The position numbers and the translations under genes are program-made. DNA of 64,000 bases from Bacteroidales bacterium UBA1180 (GTDB lineage Bacteria; Bacteroidota; Bacteroidia; Bacteroidales; Paludibacteraceae), in contig DBYS01000012.1 in NCBI GenBank assembly GCA_002310195.1, forward strand, positions 133,463 through 197,462, written 5' to 3'. Shown in pieces: positions 28,154 through 36,863 of this stretch; position 1 is the stretch's first letter, and every line of letters begins with the position of its first letter. The notes under the pieces are model-generated. The model saw only the letters and a list, made by a program, of their open reading frames with translations. It was not told the origin of the DNA and did no database searches.

Positions 28154-30070
28154 CTATCTGCGTTTAGCTTGTTGTTTCGCGTTTTCCCGAGCCTGACGCA
28201 GCTGCTCCTGTTGCATCTTCTGCAATCGTGCAGCCAGACCGGACTTCGGCTTGGCGTTGGCTTTCTTCTTGGCGTTTGCCTCCATCTCCGCAAGGATCTT
28301 CGCGTCATCGGTTGTCCAGCGGAAGATCATTGTCTGCAGGATCGAGAAGAACAGTGCCAGCAGGTAGTAGTAACTCAGACCTGCAGCGTAGTCGTTGAAG
28401 ATGAAGAAGAACATCACCGGCATCAGGTACATCATCCACTTCATCATCTTCTGCGACGGGTCATTGCCCGTGGCTTGCGTCTGCATGGTAATGTAGGTGT
28501 ACGCCACGTTCACTATTGTGAACAGAATACAGAACAGCGACAAGTGGTCGCCTATGCCCCATATCGGCGTGCTCCACGAGATTACCGAGTCGTAGGTCGA
28601 GAGATCGTCTGCCCAGAGGAACGACTTGCCGCGCAGCTCGATGGCCGTCGGGAAGAACCAGAACATAGCCATCACTACCGGCATCTGGAACAACATCGGC
28701 AGGCAGCCCGACATCGGACTCACACCGGCTTTGCTGTACAGTGCCATCGTGGCTTGCTGACGCTCCTGCATCTTCTCAGGCGGGAACTTCGCGTTGATCT
28801 CGTCAATCTGCGGTTTCAGCACGCGCATCTTTGCCGTGGACTGATAGCTCTTGAATACGAACGGCAGGATGATCAGCTTGATCACAATCGTCATCAGCAA
28901 TATGATCAGACCGATATGCAGTCCCCATGAGGTGAACAGGTCAAACATCGGGATCACCAGGATCACGTTCACCCACGCTACGATCTTCCAGCCCAGCGGC
29001 ACAAGTGATTTCAGGTGCAAGCGCTCGGATTTCTCCACATCGGCATCGTAGGCCTTCAGGGTGTTGTAGTGGTTCGGACCGGTGTAGTAGCGCAGGTTGA
29101 TCGGTTCCTTCAGGTCGAAGTTCAGCGCAGTGGTGGTGTTGTACGATTTGATGTAACCCGAGTATTTGTTTTGCGGCTCAGACTCCAGTTCCGACGAGTT
29201 GAATCCGTCATCGCTGATCAGCACGGTCGAGAAGAACTGATCCTTGTATGCTATCCAGCGCAGACGGCCGGACTCTTTCTTCCGCGCAGCTTTCTGTTCC
29301 GACAGATTGTCGATGTCGCCTGTCATGTCCATGTATTGCAACTGGGCATAACGCTCTTCGAACTTACGGCCTTTCTCCTGCTGCGGAACGAGCTGCGACC
29401 ATTGCATCTCTATCGTGCTCACGTTCTGCGCGAGCACCTGTTCCATCTGATGGGGAACGATGTCAAACCGCCACATGTACTCGTTCTGAGGCAATGTATA
29501 TACGAAGTCCAGATACGCACCGTCCACTGCGGTCAGCAGACGCATCGTTAGCACCGAGTCCTGACGGATAGGCGTAAAGTACAGGTTCTGCGTCGAGATG
29601 ATGCGGTTGTTTGCCGTGATCAGTGTGAACGCAAGGTTCGACTCGTCGCCCGTGAACAGCCGCAGGTCATTCACCGTGTCGCCGTAGGCTTTGTACTCCT
29701 TCAGTTCGGCGCGGTACAGGCGTCCGCCTTTGGTGGTGAACGTCAGGCGCACACGCTCGTTCTCAAGCGTCACCAGATCCTCGTTGCCTTGAGCCGACAC
29801 GGCAAAATCGCCGTACGTCGCTTGCACGCGGGCGTTCAACTCCTCTGCTGTGGGCTGCTCGTTCGCGTTCGATTGATCTTTGACTTCCGTTTGCTCGCTG
29901 ATAGCCGCCGATACCTGCGATGCCTCCCATTCCATCTGACGGGCCAAGGCTATGCTGTCGTTCAGGCGCTGACGCTCAGCCAGTTCCTCCTTCGAGGGAC
30001 GGTTAAGCATCGAGAAGCCGACGATGATTCCGGCTATCAACAAAAATCCAATCCAAGTATTCTTATCCAT
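28154..30070 (-). CDS. yidC: Membrane protein insertase YidC
   Basis: YidC inserts membrane proteins into the cytoplasmic membrane, alone or with SecYEG. The 638-residue length fits Gram-negative YidC. There is an N-terminal anchor (WIGFLLIAGIIVGFSML), a large periplasmic domain (about residues 80-360) and a C-terminal insertase core with several membrane segments (GLHIGLIILLMTIVIKLII, then MSGCLPMLFQMPVVMAMFWFF, then MMYLMPVMFFFIFNDYAAG). The tail is basic (ARENAKQQAKRR). It is the first gene of a minus-strand operon running to trpS, with its promoter at 30137-30168. Confidence 0.97.
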   Translation of the reverse strand: MDKNTWIGFLLIAGIIVGFSMLNRPSKEELAERQRLNDSIALARQMEWEASQVSAAISEQTEVKDQSNANEQPTAEELNARVQATYGDFAVSAQGNEDLVTLENERVRLTFTTKGGRLYRAELKEYKAYGDTVNDLRLFTGDESNLAFTLITANNRIISTQNLYFTPIRQDSVLTMRLLTAVDGAYLDFVYTLPQNEYMWRFDIVPHQMEQVLAQNVSTIEMQWSQLVPQQEKGRKFEERYAQLQYMDMTGDIDNLSEQKAARKKESGRLRWIAYKDQFFSTVLISDDGFNSSELESEPQNKYSGYIKSYNTTTALNFDLKEPINLRYYTGPNHYNTLKAYDADVEKSERLHLKSLVPLGWKIVAWVNVILVIPMFDLFTSWGLHIGLIILLMTIVIKLIILPFVFKSYQSTAKMRVLKPQIDEINAKFPPEKMQERQQATMALYSKAGVSPMSGCLPMLFQMPVVMAMFWFFPTAIELRGKSFLWADDLSTYDSVISWSTPIWGIGDHLSLFCILFTIVNVAYTYITMQTQATGNDPSQKMMKWMMYLMPVMFFFIFNDYAAGLSYYYLLALFFSILQTMIFRWTTDDAKILAEMEANAKKKANAKPKSGLAARLQKMQQEQLRQARENAKQQAKRR

Positions 30071-30136
30071 TGTGTTTGTTTATGTCGTTTTGGTGCTAAT
30101 TGTACTGTTTCCGGCATACAAGCCGCAAAAAACGTG

Positions 30137-30168
30137 CAAATATACAAAATATTTTGCATATATGCAAA
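30137..30168 (-). promoter_or_regulatory. Promoter of the yidC operon
   Basis: Read on the minus strand, TTTG (30168-30165) is followed after 20 bases by TATATTTG (30144-30137), matching the Bacteroidota consensus. The predicted leader is about 60 bases. Confidence 0.7.
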
Positions 30169-30266
30169 TTTTACTGCATTTTGTCAAATCGACCGAATAG
30201 CCTGTTTCCGCTTTTGACGGGTTGAGGTTGCATTTGGTAGGAATTTGCGAAAAAATTGTAGAAATA

Positions 30267-30298
30267 TTTGCTATTGCGGGAAAATTTTCGTACCTTTG
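30267..30298 (+). promoter_or_regulatory. Promoter of rpmB-rpmG-DUF4295
   Basis: TTTG (30267-30270) and TACCTTTG (30291-30298) are spaced by exactly 20 bases, a near-ideal Bacteroidota promoter. It is followed by a leader of about 180 bases. Confidence 0.8.
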
Positions 30299-30330
30299 TG
30301 CGATTTTTCGCGTATAGTGCCATGAAACGT

Positions 30331-30424
30331 TGATAATTGGGCATATTACGGGCTGATAATTGGGTAAAATAACGCGAAACAATGGCGATTAGCCGCTCAG
30401 GTAAGCCTCCATCGAGGCTAACCT
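30331..30424 (+). promoter_or_regulatory. Structured leader of the L28/L33 operon
   Basis: The leader contains a direct repeat TGATAATTGGG (30331-30341 and 30354-30364) and a hairpin, AGGT-A-AGCCTC (30399-30409) with GAGGCT-A-ACCT (30414-30424) around loop CATC. Ribosomal protein leaders often bind one of their own products; that is only an inference here. Confidence 0.5.
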
Positions 30425-30480
30425 ATTATGTGCGCGGGTAAACGTCACCGAAGCAGAAAAAATATAAAATTTATAATACA

Positions 30481-30720
30481 ATGTCAAAGATTTGTCAAAT
30501 TACCGGCAAGAAAGCCATGGGTGGATGCAATGTGTCTCACTCGAAGCGCCACACTAAGCGCACTTTCGATGTGAACCTCTTCCACAGAAAGTTCTACTGG
30601 GTAGAACAGGATTGCTGGATTCAGCTGAACGTGAGTGCGGCTGGTCTGCGTACAATTAACAAAATCGGTTTGGATGCTGCACTTAAGCAAGCAGCCGAAA
30701 AGGGTTACCTTTACGAGTAA
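30481..30720 (+). CDS. rpmB: Large ribosomal subunit protein bL28
   Basis: A 79-residue ribosomal protein of the 50S subunit. The start [21 protein letters not shown] and the core [15 protein letters not shown] are diagnostic for bL28. It is first in the compact operon rpmB-rpmG-DUF4295, an arrangement usual in Bacteroidota. A strong promoter and a long leader precede it. The 18-base gap to rpmG contains a good Shine-Dalgarno sequence for the next gene. Confidence 0.97.
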   Translation: MSKICQITGKKAMGGCNVSHSKRHTKRTFDVNLFHRKFYWVEQDCWIQLNVSAAGLRTINKIGLDAALKQAAEKGYLYE

Positions 30721-30738
30721 ATTAGGAGGATTACAGTT

Positions 30739-30927
30739 ATGGCAAAGAAAAACAAAGAGGCCCGCGTGCAAGTTATTCTTGAGTGCACCGAGCAGAAAAA
30801 CAGCGGTGTTCCCGGCATGAGCCGTTACATCACAACCAAGAACCGTAAGAATACTCCTGACCGCCTCGAGCTGAAGAAGTATAACCCGTATCTGAAACGT
30901 TACACCATCCACAAGGAGATTAAGTAA
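30739..30927 (+). CDS. rpmG: Large ribosomal subunit protein bL33
   Basis: A 62-residue 50S ribosomal protein. The pattern [19 protein letters not shown], then [23 protein letters not shown], is typical of bL33. The zinc-ribbon Cys pairs of the C+ type are absent, so this is the zinc-free form. A strong Shine-Dalgarno AGGAGG (30724-30729) lies 9 bases before the ATG, unlike most genes in this window. Confidence 0.96.
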   Translation: MAKKNKEARVQVILECTEQKNSGVPGMSRYITTKNRKNTPDRLELKKYNPYLKRYTIHKEIK

Positions 30928-30961
30928 TCCGTGTTGATGCAAAATTAAAGGAGATTAAACA

Positions 30962-31114
30962 ATGGCAAAGAAAGCGGTTGCAACACTTCACACCGGCAAC
31001 GCCGGACGTAACCACACGAAGTGCATCAAGATGGTTAAGAGCCCCAAAACCGGTGCTTACATCTTCCAGGAGGAAATCGTAGAGAACGAGAAAGTACAGG
31101 AGTTCTTCAAGTAA
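30962..31114 (+). CDS. DUF4295 family protein (50 aa)
   Basis: A very small basic protein (start MAKKAVATLHTGNAG, then KMVKSPKTGAYIFQEEIV, ending EFFK) of the DUF4295 family. This family is found almost only in Bacteroidota, directly after rpmB and rpmG. Its constant place in the ribosomal operon suggests a ribosome-associated function, but none is established to my knowledge. An AAAGGAG Shine-Dalgarno (30947-30953) precedes the ATG at 30962. The gene is complete at 50 codons plus TAA, and a strong hairpin terminator follows. Confidence 0.92.
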   Translation: MAKKAVATLHTGNAGRNHTKCIKMVKSPKTGAYIFQEEIVENEKVQEFFK

Positions 31115-31170
31115 TCTAAGGAACACGCGTACACGCACGTACATCCGATACAACGTTCTCGCATGTACAA

Positions 31171-31204
31171 CAATCAACCCCGCTCAGCAGAGTGGGGTTG
31201 ATTG
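31171..31204 (+). terminator. Terminator of rpmB-rpmG-DUF4295
   Basis: CAATCAACCCC (31171-31181) pairs with GGGGTTGATTG (31194-31204). The stem extends inward through a G-T wobble and CTC/GAG to the loop AGCA. TTTG follows. Confidence 0.8.
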
Positions 31205-31250
31205 TTTGTATAGCGATTGAAATCGGCTGCACTTTTGTCTGGGTTTGATT

Positions 31251-31316
31251 GAGGTTTTGTCGAGGCATTATCGAGCCATTATCGAGTCATTATCGAGAGT
31301 GATTCGAGGCAATATC
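31251..31316. repeat. 11-bp tandem repeat (six units)
   Basis: Six in-phase 11-base units: GAGGTTTTGTC, GAGGCATTATC, GAGCCATTATC, GAGTCATTATC, GAGAGTGATTC and GAGGCAATATC. The three central units differ at only one position. The array lies between the terminators of two convergent transcription units. Confidence 0.8.
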
Positions 31317-31327
31317 GGGATTACTGC

Positions 31328-31362
31328 AAAAAAGAAAGCTGCCCGAATGAGCAGCTTTCTTT
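31328..31362 (-). terminator. Terminator of the 664-aa secreted protein gene
   Basis: AAAGAAAGCTGC (31331-31342) pairs with GCAGCTTTCTTT (31351-31362). Read on the minus strand, the stem is followed by a run of T (31328-31333), a standard intrinsic terminator. Confidence 0.8.
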
Positions 31363-31378
31363 GGCAGTAGCACGTGGC

Positions 31379-33373
31379 TTACTTGATCTGCGTGCCTTGT
31401 ACGGTGAAGGTCTTGCCGTCGCGGATGAGGAAGAGCTGGCCGTTGATGATCAGCTTCGTGGTCTCGCCCACGGTGGTATTGTCGATAGCAGTCGTAACCT
31501 TCTTGATCGGACGGAGCGACAGACGGTTGTTGAACGTACCGGCCTGCGAGTTGATCGTCACGGTCTCATACAGATCATAGCTCTTGTCGGTCAGAGCGTC
31601 ATAGAGCTCATAGTCGCCGGCATATACAGGCATCTCGATGGTGATGTCACCGGCGTTGCGGAGCATGTATCCGAGGCGGATATTGTCCTCGCCTGCCGGA
31701 CGAACCATCTGAGCGCAGTTCACATTGTCAACATCGATGAAGTACATCTGGATAGGCGCTGTAGCGGTGATGAACTTCGACGCGTCACGACCGGCCTCGT
31801 AGCGTACGCTGGAGTTGCTGCGGAAGATGATACGTGTCTTGTCGGTGTATCCGCCTGCTGTAGCCTGGATGTCCACGCGGCTGTTGTCGATAACCTCTGC
31901 CAGTGCACGGCGTGCAGGAGCAGGACTGGCGGTCTGGTCGAACGTGATATCGAACTCGCCCGGTGCCTGTACGAAGAATGCCTGCATCGGCTGGAAGGCG
32001 AGGGTAGCGCTGGTGAGCAGCTCGTTGTCATAACCTGTACCGTTCCAGATCGTAGCGGTGAGCTCTGTGGTGTCCGGGAAGATGATAGCCGAAGCCTCGA
32101 TAGCTACGTTGTACGGGTTGCCGATGAAGTTCCAGTTGGCGTTCTCGGCATGAGCGGATTCGAACTCTTGCAGCATAACATCGACAGCCTCAGTCGTTAC
32201 TTGCTCAGGATAAACATTCAAGCGGAGCTTGCCGGCCTTCGTGCTGTAGATGATGTAACCTTGCGTAGCATAGAACTCCTCGGGAGTCATCCAGCCGGAT
32301 TGTGCGCTGGCACGCAGCTCGCCGCTGTATGTGCCCCAAGCAACACCTGCCAGAGAATCGGTGATGAGCATCTCTTGCTGCCAGCCGTCGCCAATCATGA
32401 TCTGCGGTAAGCAGAAGAACGTCCAAGCGTTAGCTGCCACGTCGATCTCCATGAACGAAGCGGCATAAACAGCTACGAACGTGGTGTCGTTGTAGATCGA
32501 GAATACCAGATCCTCTTCGGTCGAACCATTGCTCCACTGAACGAAGTGCTGGTCGGGCTGCGTGGTCGGACTAACCGTAACCTCCTCGCCCCATGCCGGA
32601 TACGTGATAGTCGTGTCAGTGCCGCAGATTACAACCAGCGTAAAGGTGATCTCCTCCTCCTCGAATTGAGCATAGTAATTATTATTCTGAGCGTCCACGG
32701 CGTGGATCTCTGGTTCCCAGCCGCTGAAGGTGTAACGGAGACCTTCCTGCGGGTCTGTGGGCTGCGAAGGAGCGGTCGGAGCGGTCGGCGTAGTGCCGTA
32801 AGCCAGCGTGTCGCTTCTCAGCAGTGAGTCGCCGTTGTAGAAGTTAACAGGATAACGGTTTACGATCGTGTCGAACATAGCCGTATAAACCTGCGGACCC
32901 GTAACTCGGGTAATCGAAGGATTCCAGCCGCTGAACGCGAAGGTGTACTGATCGGTTGCCTCAATCGACGGATTCTGAGGAGTAGTAATCGAATCACCGT
33001 AGTAGTGCGGCTCGGAGATAGTGTCGCCGTTCGTGACAAATTTGATATCATACAGATCGTGCGAGTAGAATGCCGTCTTCGATGTCGATTGTGTCAGCGT
33101 GATCGAGATCGACGACGAGTTGTTCTGGTCTTCCCAGTACAGGAACGTGTAACCCGGAATAGTCTGAGCTGTAATGGTTACAGCGGTACCGACTGCGTAC
33201 GAACCGGCGCCGGTAGGAGCATAACCCGGGATGGAGTCGCCTGATTCCATGTCTGCGGCTACGGTCTCAAGATCGACCAGCAACGTACCCGGATCACTCG
33301 GGAAGTCTTGTGCTATCGCGGATGCACTCAGCATCATCGCGAAGATAGCGGTTAGGGTAAAAAACTTTTTCAT
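31379..33373 (-). CDS. Secreted InlB B-repeat-like surface protein
   Basis: A 664-residue secreted protein with a signal peptide (MKKFFTLTAIFAMMLSASAIA). Residues about 30-290 hold three or four divergent InlB B-repeat-like units, with patterns such as YTFLYWED, YTFAFSGWNPSI, RYTFSGWEPEI and HFVQWSNGS, each followed by a strand ending in A-x-F or AVY. Residues about 300-640 form a second beta-rich region without a family I recognise. The last residues, LIINGQLFLIRDGKTFTVQG then TQIK, resemble the tail of the BspA-like protein at 45946-47943. It lies 36 bases after the 304-residue secreted protein gene and is likely co-transcribed. Both mature N-termini share a PDPGTL-like motif (PSDPGTL and PDDPGTL). 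Confidence 0.75.
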   Translation of the reverse strand: MKKFFTLTAIFAMMLSASAIAQDFPSDPGTLLVDLETVAADMESGDSIPGYAPTGAGSYAVGTAVTITAQTIPGYTFLYWEDQNNSSSISITLTQSTSKTAFYSHDLYDIKFVTNGDTISEPHYYGDSITTPQNPSIEATDQYTFAFSGWNPSITRVTGPQVYTAMFDTIVNRYPVNFYNGDSLLRSDTLAYGTTPTAPTAPSQPTDPQEGLRYTFSGWEPEIHAVDAQNNNYYAQFEEEEITFTLVVICGTDTTITYPAWGEEVTVSPTTQPDQHFVQWSNGSTEEDLVFSIYNDTTFVAVYAASFMEIDVAANAWTFFCLPQIMIGDGWQQEMLITDSLAGVAWGTYSGELRASAQSGWMTPEEFYATQGYIIYSTKAGKLRLNVYPEQVTTEAVDVMLQEFESAHAENANWNFIGNPYNVAIEASAIIFPDTTELTATIWNGTGYDNELLTSATLAFQPMQAFFVQAPGEFDITFDQTASPAPARRALAEVIDNSRVDIQATAGGYTDKTRIIFRSNSSVRYEAGRDASKFITATAPIQMYFIDVDNVNCAQMVRPAGEDNIRLGYMLRNAGDITIEMPVYAGDYELYDALTDKSYDLYETVTINSQAGTFNNRLSLRPIKKVTTAIDNTTVGETTKLIINGQLFLIRDGKTFTVQGTQIK

Positions 33374-33409
33374 ATAGATAGGGGTTAGAAAAATTATTAT
33401 CCGTATTGT

Positions 33410-34324
33410 TTACAGCAGCAGGAACGTTTGTCCGTCCTGAATAACTATGCCTTTGTACGTGCCGTCCACCGGCAGACCGAGGATATTGAACATCGGCTTG
33501 GTCAGATCCAGTCCGTGGCGGGTCTTGACGGTCTCTACCGCATCTTCCTCGCCGGTCTCGGCGGTTAACTCGAACTCTGTCAGCACTTCCGTTTCTCCGT
33601 CCTCGTTCACAACATACAGTACATTATCCTCATCATCCTCATCTTCACAGTCATCGCCTGTGCAACCCAATGGTCCGTACTCGGCATCCGAAGGCGTGAC
33701 GTTCGTCTTGTTGAAGTCCGCACTGCCGAAACCCGACAATGCCGGACCGCCGGTCTCGTCAAGACGCTTGCCTGTGCGGATACGGCGACGCAATGCCTGC
33801 GGCGTCGGCACAGATTTGACATGCATACTCACCGAGTCAAAGGTGATACTTGACTTCTTCGTACCGCGAATCGGTACAACACCCTCGGCCACCAGCATAC
33901 CGTCGCCGGAGATAACCACATCTGCCTCCGAGTAGATAACTGTGTCAGCAAGGATAGATGACGAGTCGTTCAGCACGATCTTCAAAGTATCCGTACCCGT
34001 GTAACTGATAGCGGTAACTGTACTGTCACCTGCCTCCAGCGTGGCGCCTGTAAGCGTCAGAACATTGTCGCGGTAGTTGTACACAACGGTTGAATCCTCG
34101 TCCTCCAGCACGTTGATGATGTAATTCTCCGTCGTGTCAAGCTGGTTGACATCCACCGTGTCACCCATCACAATAACCACCGAAGGTACATACAATGTAC
34201 CGGGATCATCAGGGAAATTAGGGCCGCCGGGAATAGTATCGCCGTCCTCTGCTTGAACGGACATAAACGAACATGCCAATAGCAGCAGGCATGTCATAAG
34301 GATATGAGAGACGCGTGTTTGCAT
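33410..34324 (-). CDS. Secreted hypothetical protein with Bacteroidales C-terminal motif
   Basis: A 304-residue secreted protein. The signal peptide is MQTRVSHILMTCLLLLACSF then MSVQA. The middle (about residues 60-160) is rich in beta strands and Thr/Asp (NVLTLTGATL, DVVISGDGMLVAEG), reminiscent of Bacteroidales carbohydrate-binding-type modules, but I cannot assign a family. Residues about 225-265 are very acidic (DDCEDEDDEDN). The end, PMFNILGLPVDGTYKGIVIQ then DGQTFLLL, is a C-terminal pattern seen in many Bacteroidales surface proteins. It is first in a two-gene unit with the InlB-like gene and has its own promoter. The function is unknown. Confidence 0.7.
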   Translation of the reverse strand: MQTRVSHILMTCLLLLACSFMSVQAEDGDTIPGGPNFPDDPGTLYVPSVVIVMGDTVDVNQLDTTENYIINVLEDEDSTVVYNYRDNVLTLTGATLEAGDSTVTAISYTGTDTLKIVLNDSSSILADTVIYSEADVVISGDGMLVAEGVVPIRGTKKSSITFDSVSMHVKSVPTPQALRRRIRTGKRLDETGGPALSGFGSADFNKTNVTPSDAEYGPLGCTGDDCEDEDDEDNVLYVVNEDGETEVLTEFELTAETGEEDAVETVKTRHGLDLTKPMFNILGLPVDGTYKGIVIQDGQTFLLL

Positions 34325-34365
34325 ACGAATTAGATTGATTGAGTTGCTTCAACGCATTTTCGACA

Positions 34366-34397
34366 CAAAGATACTAAAAAAAAATGATATATGCAAA
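34366..34397 (-). promoter_or_regulatory. Promoter of the two secreted-protein genes
   Basis: On the minus strand, TTTG (34397-34394), 20 bases, then TATCTTTG (34373-34366). It lies about 40 bases before the start codon at 34324 and diverges from the tex promoter. Confidence 0.75.
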
Positions 34398-34432
34398 TAT
34401 TTTTCAAATATTTTTACTTTTACTGCAAATTA

Positions 34433-34464
34433 TTTGTAAATGTGCTATATTTTTTGTATCTTTG
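34433..34464 (+). promoter_or_regulatory. Promoter of tex
   Basis: TTTG (34433-34436), 20 bases, TATCTTTG (34457-34464). The predicted leader is about 57 bases. Confidence 0.8.
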
Positions 34465-34527
34465 CACTCACAAATACATCGCCTGATAGGTAAAATTTTT
34501 AGTTTGAATCTATAATTTTTGCATTTA

Positions 34528-36588
34528 ATGAACATTCCATCCGTCATCAGCCGTCGTCTCAACATAGGCGAGAAACAAGTGCAAGCCGTTGTCGGTCTGC
34601 TCCGTGAGGGCGCAACGATCCCGTTCATAGCACGTTATCGCAAGGAGCGCACCGGTTCGCTCGACGAGGTGCAGATAGCCGCTATACAGACCGAATACAA
34701 CCGTCTGGAGGAGCTCGAGCAACGCAAGCAGACCGTGCTCTCCACCATCGACGAGCAGGGCAAACTCACAACAGAACTGCGCGAACGGATTGAAGCCTGC
34801 GAAGATGCTGTCGAACTCGAAGATATCTACCTTCCCTACAAGCCGCACCGTAAGACCCGTGCCGATAAAGCCCGTGAGCAGGGACTGCAACCCCTCGCCG
34901 ATCTGCTGCTGCGCCAGGATCCGCATACCGACTGCCGGCGAGAGGCACAACGCTACGGCAAGCCAGACGAAGCGCTACAGGGCGCACGGGATATTATTGC
35001 CGAACAGATCAGCATCGACGAGCGCTCGCGTAACGCCATCCGCCGTGAGTTCACTTACACCGCAATGATCCGCACCAAGCAGATCAAGCAACTCACCGAG
35101 CAGCGCGCACAGGAAGCCGCTAATTACCGCGAGTACTGGGCGGTGGAAGAACCGCTACGGCGCATACAGTCGCACCGGCTGCTGGCTATACGACGTGCCG
35201 AGTCAGAAGGTTTCATTCGCGTGGATATATCCTGTGATCAGGAGAAAGCCTTCGACAAGCTTGCCCACCTCTGGCTGCGCAACAACTCAAATGCCGCTTA
35301 TGAGGTCGAACAGGCGATGGAGGACAGTTACAAACGGCTGCTCAAACCTGCCATCGAAACGGAGTTTGCCGCCTCGTCGAAACAGAAAGCCGACACTGAG
35401 GCTATACGCGTCTTTGCTACGAATCTCCGCCAACTGCTGCTGGAGAACCCCTTGGGACAGAAACGTGTACTCGCACTCGATCCGGGATTCCGCACGGGCT
35501 GCAAGCTCGTCTGCCTCTCGGCGCAGGGCGATCTGCTCTATCACACTGCCATCTACCCGCATCCGCCAGTCAGCCGTCGTAGTGAGGCGGAATCTATTCT
35601 CCACCGCGCGTTGCATGACTACCAGATCGAAGCCATCGCTATTGGCAACGGCACAGCATCGCGCGAAACAGAAGCATTCGTCAGAGCAGTCATTGGCAAT
35701 CAGCCCATAGCGGTCTTCGTAGTCAGCGAGAGTGGCGCATCGGTATATTCGGCGTCGAAGATCGCGCGCGAGGAATTTCCCGACGAGGATGTGACCGTCC
35801 GCGGCGCAGTGAGCATCGGCCGGCGACTGATGGATCCTTTGGCCGAACTGGTGAAGATCGACCCGAAGAGCATAGGAGTAGGGCAGTACCAGCACGACGT
35901 TGATCAGACAGAACTGAAGCAGAGTCTTGATCAAACCGTCGAAAGTGTGGTGAACTACGTAGGAGTGGATGTCAACACCGCCAGCAAGCATTTGCTCACG
36001 TATATCTCAGGCGTGGGACCTGTGCTGGCGCAGAATATAGTTGCTTACCGCGCCGAACATGGCGCATTCCCTGACAGGCGGGCATTGATGAACGTGCCGA
36101 AGATGGGCGCCAAGACCTTCGAGCAGTGTGCAGGTTTCCTGCGTATAGCCGGAGGCACTAATCCATTGGATAACACAGCCGTACACCCCGAGAGCTATGC
36201 TATAGCCGCCGTGCTGCAGCAAGCCAAGAACTCCGGCCGTGAGGTGCATCTTGAGGATTATGTGACCGACAAGGTCGGATTGCCTACATTGCAGGACATC
36301 TGGCACGAACTGGAGAAACCCTCGCGCGACCCGCGCGAACATATTGAAGAGTTCCGCTTCTCGGACCAGGTGCATACCATCGACGATCTGCAGGAAGGGA
36401 TGGAACTGCCGGGCATCGTGACGAACATCAGCAATTTCGGAGCATTCGTTGATCTCGGCATCCACAAGGACGGTCTGATACACGTCTCGCAACTCCGTAC
36501 GCGTTCGGTCAGCCTGCATCAGCACGTGCAAGTCGAAGTTCTCGCCATCGACCGCGAACGCAAACGGATTTCGCTCAAGCTAAAGTGA
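34528..36588 (+). CDS. tex: Tex-like RNA-binding transcription accessory protein
   Basis: Tex is a conserved nucleic-acid-binding protein related to eukaryotic Spt6 and implicated in transcription. The 686-residue protein starts NIPSVISRRLNIGEKQVQAV, with the hallmark GATIPFIARYRKE at about residues 31-43. A YqgF/RNase H-like domain (VLALDPGFRTGCKLV), helix-hairpin-helix region (LLTYISGVGPVLAQNIVAYR, then LMNVPKMGAKTFEQCAGFLR) and a C-terminal S1 domain (LPGIVTNISNFGAFVDLGIH, then KDGLIHVSQL) follow in the usual order. I use ATG 34528; an in-frame TTG three codons earlier is less likely. It is monocistronic, with its own promoter and a terminator shared with convergent rpsU. Confidence 0.96.
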   Translation: MNIPSVISRRLNIGEKQVQAVVGLLREGATIPFIARYRKERTGSLDEVQIAAIQTEYNRLEELEQRKQTVLSTIDEQGKLTTELRERIEACEDAVELEDIYLPYKPHRKTRADKAREQGLQPLADLLLRQDPHTDCRREAQRYGKPDEALQGARDIIAEQISIDERSRNAIRREFTYTAMIRTKQIKQLTEQRAQEAANYREYWAVEEPLRRIQSHRLLAIRRAESEGFIRVDISCDQEKAFDKLAHLWLRNNSNAAYEVEQAMEDSYKRLLKPAIETEFAASSKQKADTEAIRVFATNLRQLLLENPLGQKRVLALDPGFRTGCKLVCLSAQGDLLYHTAIYPHPPVSRRSEAESILHRALHDYQIEAIAIGNGTASRETEAFVRAVIGNQPIAVFVVSESGASVYSASKIAREEFPDEDVTVRGAVSIGRRLMDPLAELVKIDPKSIGVGQYQHDVDQTELKQSLDQTVESVVNYVGVDVNTASKHLLTYISGVGPVLAQNIVAYRAEHGAFPDRRALMNVPKMGAKTFEQCAGFLRIAGGTNPLDNTAVHPESYAIAAVLQQAKNSGREVHLEDYVTDKVGLPTLQDIWHELEKPSRDPREHIEEFRFSDQVHTIDDLQEGMELPGIVTNISNFGAFVDLGIHKDGLIHVSQLRTRSVSLHQHVQVEVLAIDRERKRISLKLK

Positions 36589-36622
36589 AAATTGAAAGAA
36601 GCGTCAAGCCCCAAGGTAACAA

Positions 36623-36652
36623 AAAAGGAACTCTCTTGCGGGAGTTCCTTTT
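36623..36652. terminator. Bidirectional terminator between tex and rpsU
   Basis: AAAAGGAACTC (36623-36633) pairs with GAGTTCCTTTT (36642-36652). It has an A-run on the left and a T-run on the right, so it can serve both convergent genes. Confidence 0.85.
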
Positions 36653-36661
36653 GGTGAGAGA

Positions 36662-36856
36662 TTAGATCTCGTCATTGACGTGCAATTGCTGTACGTACTT
36701 GGCGTGAGCCATCTTCACACGTTTGATTTGGCTCGGAGCCTCGAATTGCTGGCGACGACGCAGCTCTTTGATGACGCCGGTCTTATCGAATTTACGTTTG
36801 AATTTCTTAATCGCGCGCTCGATGTTCTCGCCTTCCTTTACGGGTACGATGATCAT
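36662..36856 (-). CDS. rpsU: Small ribosomal subunit protein bS21
   Basis: A 64-residue 30S protein (MIIVPVKEGENIERAIKKFK, then RKFDKTGVIKELRRRQQFE) that sits near the 3' end of 16S rRNA. In Bacteroidota bS21 takes part in hiding the anti-Shine-Dalgarno sequence. Its own mRNA here carries a strong Shine-Dalgarno, AAGGAGGTG (plus-strand 36864-36872), 7 bases before the ATG. This is unusual for the phylum and fits known bS21 autoregulation in Flavobacterium. A leader hairpin (36914-36930) and a dedicated promoter lie upstream; read-through from ftsE is also possible. Confidence 0.95.
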   Translation of the reverse strand: MIIVPVKEGENIERAIKKFKRKFDKTGVIKELRRRQQFEAPSQIKRVKMAHAKYVQQLHVNDEI

Positions 36857-36863
36857 TGCATTA

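Larger units (their letters stand above)
30071..30480. other. Divergent intergenic region yidC / rpmB
   Basis: This 410-base gap contains the two divergent promoters listed separately and a long (about 180 base) leader for the ribosomal protein operon. I see no coding potential. Confidence 0.7.
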
